Shown here one piece after another: positions 6,004-9,988 of a stretch of DNA of 9,988 bases. The stretch lies in the NCBI GenBank assembly GCA_016297855.1, contig JAEDFW010000062.1, positions 1-9,988 on the forward strand. Reading direction: 5' to 3'. Positions within the stretch are counted from its first letter, which is position 1; every line of letters begins with the position of its first letter. The position numbers were made by a program, and so were the translations under genes. Origin of the DNA: Oscillospiraceae bacterium (GTDB taxonomy: Bacteria; Bacillota; Clostridia; Oscillospirales; Oscillospiraceae). The notes beneath the pieces were generated by a model. That model was not told where the DNA came from. It ran no database searches and was given only the letters and a program-made list of their open reading frames with translations.

Positions 6004-6029
6004 AAAAAAACCGGCGCGCATTCGCACCG
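6004..6029 (-). terminator. Terminator-like hairpin between yidD and yidC
   Basis: On the minus strand CGGTGCG (6029-6023) pairs with CGCGCCG (6018-6012) in a 7-bp stem with one G-U pair and an AATG loop, followed by G and then seven T (6010-6004). It begins two bases after the yidD stop codon and ends 29 bases before the yidC start. No promoter is visible between it and yidC, so yidC and khpB probably depend on read-through. Confidence 0.7.
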
Positions 6030-6031
6030 TT

Positions 6032-6244
6032 TCACGGCACAGGATCAAAGTAATCGCCTTTGTAAAACGGATTGCAGCGAAGAAGCCGCCTGCACGCAAG
6101 AATGCCGCCTTTCCAGACACCGTACCGTTCAATCGCCTCCAGCGCGTACTGTGAACACGTTGGAGAAAACCGGCAGCGCGGCGGGAAAGCCGGGGAAATA
6201 TTGCGCTGATAAAACCGGATGAGCCATAAAAAGACGCGTTTCAT
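6032..6244 (-). CDS. yidD: Membrane protein insertion efficiency factor YidD
   Basis: The 70-residue YidD family protein is a small, membrane-associated factor that aids YidC-dependent insertion. It starts with an amphipathic/hydrophobic segment (MKRVFLWLIRFYQRNISPAFPP) and carries the diagnostic core CRFSPTCSQYALEAIERYG with the family's three cysteines (CRFSPTC at residues 24 and 30, and Cys51 or Cys57 in ACRRLLRCNPF), then the C-terminal GDYFDPVP. The length is typical. Its ATG overlaps the rnpA stop by four bases (ATGA, 6244-6241), so translation is coupled to rnpA. A terminator hairpin begins two bases after its stop. Confidence 0.95.
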   Translation of the reverse strand: MKRVFLWLIRFYQRNISPAFPPRCRFSPTCSQYALEAIERYGVWKGGILACRRLLRCNPFYKGDYFDPVP

Positions 6245-6591
6245 TCTGCATCCTCCGGCTGAAAAACGCCGAGCTTTGCAGCAAGCGAGAGATATGCATG
6301 CTCAAGCTGATGGTAATCCGCCTGCATCGCGCGTGTGCGAGCGACGACAACAAGATCATACCCCCGCACAAACTGCTGCTCATGCAGCCGGTAAATCTCG
6401 CGCAGACGGCGGCGCAGCCGGTTGCGGTGCACCGCATGGCCAAGTTTGGCGCTGACTGTCAGGCCCACGCGGTTTTCCGTGCTGCCGTTTTTACGGCAGT
6501 AGAGCACGAGATACGCGTTGGCGCTGGAAACACCCCTGCGGTAGAGCCTGCGAAACAGATGATTTTGTTTGAGGGATCTGGAAAACTGCAT
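6241..6591 (-). CDS. rnpA: Ribonuclease P protein component
   Basis: The protein subunit of RNase P helps the catalytic RNA bind and cleave the 5' leader of tRNA precursors. The 116-residue, highly basic protein begins MQFSRSLKQNHLFRRLYRRG, has the central strand NRVGLTVSAKLG (40-51) and the hallmark basic helix HAVHRNRLRRRLREIYR with the RNR motif (56-58), then GYDLVVVART (77-86). The start at 6591 was chosen because AGAGG lies about 8 bases upstream and MQFS matches the usual N terminus; the frame extends to 6657 with an unconserved stretch. It is 114 bases after rpmH and overlaps yidD by four bases. The classic rpmH-rnpA pairing is preserved. Confidence 0.95.
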   Translation of the reverse strand: MQFSRSLKQNHLFRRLYRRGVSSANAYLVLYCRKNGSTENRVGLTVSAKLGHAVHRNRLRRRLREIYRLHEQQFVRGYDLVVVARTRAMQADYHQLEHAYLSLAAKLGVFQPEDAE

Positions 6592-6705
6592 AGCTGCGCC
6601 TCTTTTGGGCCTGAGCCCTGATAAACAGATGGGGCGAACAGAACTGCTTCCATTCACCCCTATGACTCATAATGAGCGGTATATGCGGCCATGGCTGCGC
6701 GGCGG

Positions 6706-6846
6706 TTACGCGGACAGCTTGGCTCTGCCCTTGGCACGGCGGCGGGCGAGAACCTTACGGCCGTTGGCGGTAGCCATTCTCTTGCGGAAGCCGTGAACCT
6801 TGGATCTCTGGCGCTTCTTGGGCTGATAGGTACGAACAGTGGACAT
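6706..6846 (-). CDS. rpmH: 50S ribosomal protein L34
   Basis: This 46-codon gene reads MSTVRTYQPKKRQRSKVHGF, then RKRMATANGRKVLARRRAKG and ends RAKLSA, the near-complete bacterial L34 sequence with the conserved TYQPKKRQRSK, HGFRKRM and NGRKVL blocks. L34 is a small, strongly basic protein embedded in the rRNA of the large subunit. It is slightly longer at the N terminus (MSTVRTYQPK rather than MKRTYQPK). The ribosome site AGGAGGT lies 8 bases before the ATG. The gene is first in the operon, 89 bases downstream of a consensus promoter. Confidence 0.97.
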   Translation of the reverse strand: MSTVRTYQPKKRQRSKVHGFRKRMATANGRKVLARRRAKGRAKLSA

Positions 6847-6934
6847 TTCTTACACCTCCTGAAATATTATGCTCAACAGCTGCATCGCAGCCGCAGCAAC
6901 TCATGTTCGATATTCCGTAGAACATACGAATGAT

Positions 6935-6964
6935 ATTATACCGGATAGAAGCGGGGTTTGTCAA
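6935..6964 (-). promoter_or_regulatory. Consensus sigma-A promoter of the rpmH operon
   Basis: On the minus strand a perfect TTGACA (6964-6959) and a perfect TATAAT (6940-6935) are separated by 18 bases, with A/T-rich DNA upstream (6965-6980). Transcription should start near 6928, giving a leader of about 80 bases. The leader contains an inverted repeat ATGTTC/GAACAT (6903-6908 with 6920-6925) and a short hairpin GCTGC-GAT-GCAGC (6879-6891). Confidence 0.93.
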
Positions 6965-7024
6965 TTCTTTTTTATGATTTCCCTTAATTGGCGGAAAAAA
7001 CCGAAGGAATTTTCCACCAGCAAG

Positions 7025-8224
7025 TCAGCGCTTCTGCGCCAGCGGCTTGGAACGCTGCTGCTCGTCGAGCAGACGCACCAGAATGGAGTTGGACACCATG
7101 AAGCCCTTGGGCGTGAGCCGCCAGCGGCCGTTGGTCAGAACCGTCAGATCCTGCTTCTGCAGGTCGAGCAGCACCTTTTCAATCGGCTTAAACGGCAGCA
7201 AAAACGAGCGGGTGTATTCGCCCTCTTCCACACCGTCAACGGTGCGCAAACGCAGCATCAGATATTCGCCTGCGCGCTCACGCAGAGGCACGGTCTCACA
7301 TTCACTCAGGATGACGCCCTTGTTCATGACACCTGTGATATATTTTTCTAGATCCGGTTCAATGGTGAAGCGTTTGCCGGCAAAATCGGACGCGGCGCAC
7401 GGACCAAAGCCCAGATATTCATCACCGACCCAATATTTCATATTGTGCCGGCAGATATAGCCGTCCTTGGCAAAATTTGAAATTTCGTACTGCTTATAGC
7501 CGAAGGACTCAAGCGTTTCCACGGCGTAGAAATACATGTCGGCCTGGGCGTCGTCATCAGGAAGATTTGCGCAGTTCTGATATGCATAGAGCTTCGTGCC
7601 CGGCTCGACCTTCAGCCCGTAGCAGGAGATGTGGTCGGCCTTGAGGTCGATGACATGGCGCAGCGTCTGCATCCATTGCTCCCGGCTCTGGTTGGGCAGG
7701 CCGAACATGAGATCGACCGACACATTGTCAAAGCCCGCGCGGCGGGCAAGTGAGACGGCCTGCTGCGCCTGCTTGTAGTTGTGCGGCCGGCCGAGTGCCT
7801 TGAGCTGCTCGTCGAGGTCCGACTGCACGCCGATAGAGATGCGGTTGAAGCCTGCACGGCGCAGGCTCATGAGCATCGGCAGCGTTACCGAGTCGGGATT
7901 GGCCTCAAACGTGACCTCGGCATCGCGGCTGACGTTGAAGCGGCGGTCAATCTCGGCGAAGAGTCTGCTCAAGCCGCGCGCGCCGAAGAACGACGGCGTA
8001 CCGCCGCCGAAATAGACAGTGTCAACCTCGTAACCGGGCGCAGCGGGCGCAGTTTCGCGGATGTGCGCGACCGTCGCGTCAAGATAGCGCTCCATGAGGT
8101 CTTTATTGCGCGCGCCGGGAATGGAATAGAAGTCGCAGTATTCACACTTGCTGCGGCAGAACGGGATGTGCACATAGATGCCCAGCGGCTTCTTTTTGTG
8201 CTCGACAACGGGAATGATAGCCAT
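7025..8224 (-). CDS. hemW: Radical SAM family heme chaperone HemW
   Basis: HemW is a radical SAM protein that binds heme and passes it to target proteins; it was long mislabelled as an oxygen-independent coproporphyrinogen III oxidase. The 399-residue protein has the CX3CX2C cluster motif (Cys23, Cys27, Cys30 in PFCRSKCEYCDF), the SAM-binding GGGTPS (73-78), EANPD (107-111), ISIGVQS (129-135), DLMFGLP (171-177), and the C-terminal HemW domain with HNMKYW (260-265), the HNxxYW-type heme motif that separates HemW from true HemN. The start has AAGGAGG 7 bases upstream. It follows lepA with a 12-base gap, the common Firmicutes lepA-hemW order. No convincing terminator follows before the rpmH promoter, so some read-through into the rpmH operon is possible. 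Confidence 0.94.
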   Translation of the reverse strand: MAIIPVVEHKKKPLGIYVHIPFCRSKCEYCDFYSIPGARNKDLMERYLDATVAHIRETAPAAPGYEVDTVYFGGGTPSFFGARGLSRLFAEIDRRFNVSRDAEVTFEANPDSVTLPMLMSLRRAGFNRISIGVQSDLDEQLKALGRPHNYKQAQQAVSLARRAGFDNVSVDLMFGLPNQSREQWMQTLRHVIDLKADHISCYGLKVEPGTKLYAYQNCANLPDDDAQADMYFYAVETLESFGYKQYEISNFAKDGYICRHNMKYWVGDEYLGFGPCAASDFAGKRFTIEPDLEKYITGVMNKGVILSECETVPLRERAGEYLMLRLRTVDGVEEGEYTRSFLLPFKPIEKVLLDLQKQDLTVLTNGRWRLTPKGFMVSNSILVRLLDEQQRSKPLAQKR

Positions 8225-8236
8225 TTGTGCGCCTCC

Positions 8237-9988
8237 TTATTCCTCGTCCAGCTTGAGAACTGCCATAAACGCCTCGGACGGGACGCTGACGGTGCCGAAC
8301 GTGCGCATCCGCTTTTTCCCCTCTTTCTGCTTTTCCAGCAGCTTCTTTTTTCTTGTGATATCGCCGCCGTAACATTTGGCCAGAACATCCTTGCGCAGCG
8401 CCTTGATGGTCTCCCGGGCAATGATCTTGCCGCCGATGGCTGCCTGCACGGGGATTTCAAACATCTGCCGCGGAATATTTTCCTTCAGCTTTTCGCAGAT
8501 CTTCCTGGCGCGGGCATATGCGTTGTCGGCAAAGAGAATGAAGCTCAGCGCGTCGACGATCTCGCCGTTGAGCAGAATATCGAGTTTGACAAGCTTCGAC
8601 GGACGGTAGCCCTCCAGCTCATAGTCCAAAGAGCCATAGCCGCGCGTGCGCGATTTGAGCGCGTCGAAGAAGTCGTAGATGATCTCGTTCAGCGGCATCG
8701 AATAGTGCAGTTCCACGCGTGTGGGGTCGAGATACTGCATATCCTTGAACTCACCGCGGCGGTTGGTGCAAAGATCCATGATTGCGCCGACATACTCGGG
8801 CGGAGCAATGAGGTTTACCTTGGCGTACGGTTCTTCGGCATGCTCGATCTCGGCCGGATCCGGGTAGTTGAGCGGGGTATAGACATCCACGACCGAGCCG
8901 TCGGTCTTGGTGATCTTATAGACGACGTTGGGCGCAGTGGTGATGAGGTCGAGATTATACTCGCGCTCGAGCCGCTCGAGGATGATCTCCATATGCAGAA
9001 GGCCCAAAAAGCCGCAGCGGAAGCCGAAGCCCAGCGCGATGGAGTTTTCCTGCGTATAGCTCATGGACGCGTCGTTGAGCTTCAGTTTTTCCAGCGCGTC
9101 GCGCAGATCACCGTATTTGGAGCCGTCCGCCGGGTAGACGCCCGAAAAGACCATGGGCTGCGCCTGCTTGTAGCCGGGCAGTGCTTCGGGCGCGGGATTT
9201 TCGGCTGAGGTGACGGTGTCGCCCACGCGTGTGTCGGAGATGGTCTTGATGGAGGCTGTGAGATAGCCGACCTCGCCTGCGCCGAGCGCCTCTGCCGGGC
9301 GCATGCCGAACGGATGCAGATAGCCGACCTCCACGACCTTGTAGACTGCACCGGTGGCCATCATTTTGATATCCATGCCCGGGCGTACCACACCCTGCAT
9401 GACGCGCAGATACACGATCGCGCCGCGGTAGGAATCGTACTGGCTGTCAAAAATCAGGCACTGCAGAGGCGCCTCGCGCGAACCTTTTGGCGCGGGCACG
9501 CCCTGCACGATCATTTCCAGCACCGCGTGGATATTGATGCCGTTTTTCGCGGAGATCTCCGGCGCGTCCATGGCAGGAATGCCGATGACGTCCTCAATCT
9601 CGTGTTTGACCTCCTGCGGTCTGGCAGCAGGCAGGTCGATCTTATTGATAACGGGCAGGACCTCTAGATTGTTGTCAATCGCGAGATAGGTGTTGGCCAG
9701 CGTCTGCGCTTCGATGCCCTGCGAGGCGTCCACGACCAGAACCGCGCCCTCGCAGGCGGACAAACTGCGCGAAACCTCATAGTTGAAGTCCACATGACCC
9801 GGGGTGTCGATGAGGTTGAGCACATAGTCCTTACCGTCGTCGGCGTGATAGTCCAGACGTACGGCGCGCGCCTTGATGGTGATGCCGCGCTCGCGCTCAA
9901 GATCCATCGAATCGAGTACCTGCTCGGACATTTCACGCTTGTCCACGGTATTGCATTCCTCCAGCAGACGGTCTGCCAGCGTGGATTT
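8237..9988 (-). CDS. lepA: Elongation factor 4 (LepA/EF4), 5' end outside the window
   Basis: LepA is a ribosome-dependent GTPase that acts on translating or assembling ribosomes; its exact role is debated. The frame is open to the window edge and 583 residues are visible; about 15-20 N-terminal residues are missing compared with the usual 600. The first visible residues KSTLADRLLEEC are the end of the P loop (GKST). Then come switch I RERGITI (32-38), switch II DTPGH (61-65, with the catalytic His), NKID (115-118), the translation-factor domains, GFRCGFLGLLHMEI, and the LepA-specific C-terminal domain ending in YGGDITRKKKLLEKQKEGKKRM, which separates it from EF-G. GTG at 9946 in VDKREM is an internal codon, not the start. 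hemW follows after 12 bases. Confidence 0.97.
   Translation of the reverse strand, partial: KSTLADRLLEECNTVDKREMSEQVLDSMDLERERGITIKARAVRLDYHADDGKDYVLNLIDTPGHVDFNYEVSRSLSACEGAVLVVDASQGIEAQTLANTYLAIDNNLEVLPVINKIDLPAARPQEVKHEIEDVIGIPAMDAPEISAKNGINIHAVLEMIVQGVPAPKGSREAPLQCLIFDSQYDSYRGAIVYLRVMQGVVRPGMDIKMMATGAVYKVVEVGYLHPFGMRPAEALGAGEVGYLTASIKTISDTRVGDTVTSAENPAPEALPGYKQAQPMVFSGVYPADGSKYGDLRDALEKLKLNDASMSYTQENSIALGFGFRCGFLGLLHMEIILERLEREYNLDLITTAPNVVYKITKTDGSVVDVYTPLNYPDPAEIEHAEEPYAKVNLIAPPEYVGAIMDLCTNRRGEFKDMQYLDPTRVELHYSMPLNEIIYDFFDALKSRTRGYGSLDYELEGYRPSKLVKLDILLNGEIVDALSFILFADNAYARARKICEKLKENIPRQMFEIPVQAAIGGKIIARETIKALRKDVLAKCYGGDITRKKKLLEKQKEGKKRMRTFGTVSVPSEAFMAVLKLDEE

Noticed and set aside
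6990..7020. Possible hemW terminator (GGAAAA...TTTTCC with a TTCG loop)
   Set aside because: The stem is A/U-rich and interrupted by mismatches, and the T run lies in the stem itself rather than after it.
7781..9208. Plus-strand open frame of 475 codons opposite lepA and hemW
   Set aside because: It is a shadow of lepA and hemW, which show complete motif sets on the minus strand.
1..9988. CRISPR arrays, insertion sequences, prophage genes, tRNA or rRNA genes
   Set aside because: No regularly spaced repeats, transposase motifs, phage proteins or tRNA-like cloverleaf ends were found on either strand.

Overview
The window reads as chromosomal DNA of a low-to-mid GC Gram-positive of the class Clostridia, most likely an Oscillospiraceae/Ruminococcaceae-type gut anaerobe. 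This is inferred from family-level protein features (SpoIIIJ-like YidC with a long tail, Jag/KhpB, a YitT protein, an amino-acid ABC lipoprotein), from strong AGGAGG-type ribosome binding sites, and from GC-rich coding DNA beside AT-rich intergenic DNA. Species cannot be named from the sequence. Almost everything is on the minus strand, so genes are described from right to left.

Right part (9988 to 7025): lepA (EF4, 5' end cut by the window edge) and hemW form a tight pair with a 12-base gap. Middle (6964 to 3571): a consensus sigma-A promoter (TTGACA-18-TATAAT) drives rpmH, rnpA, yidD, yidC and khpB/jag, the classic L34 / RNase P protein / membrane insertase cluster. It supplies a ribosomal protein, the RNase P protein, two membrane-protein insertion factors and an RNA-binding protein linked to envelope control. 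A strong terminator-like hairpin sits inside this cluster, between yidD and yidC, and the cluster ends in a nested stem after khpB. The usual neighbours (dnaA upstream; mnmE and mnmG downstream) are absent.

Left-centre (3452 to 952): a YitT-family membrane protein gene with its own promoter and TTG start, then a class I/II PLP aminotransferase gene. The aminotransferase converges on a small plus-strand gene, and each side has its own intrinsic terminator in the short gap.

Left part (938 to 1): the small plus-strand gene encodes a 96-residue, five-cysteine protein that I do not recognise. Divergent from it is a minus-strand promoter with a 220-base leader. The leader carries a 38-codon ORF with two Cys-Cys codon pairs, a terminator, and a 10-base segment inside the ORF that is perfectly complementary to the terminator's 5' arm. 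This layout resembles a transcription attenuator controlling the next gene, an amino-acid-type solute-binding lipoprotein. That gene stops in frame after 70 codons, so it is truncated or frameshifted near the window edge. This attenuator is the most interesting element of the window; the rest is largely conserved housekeeping DNA.
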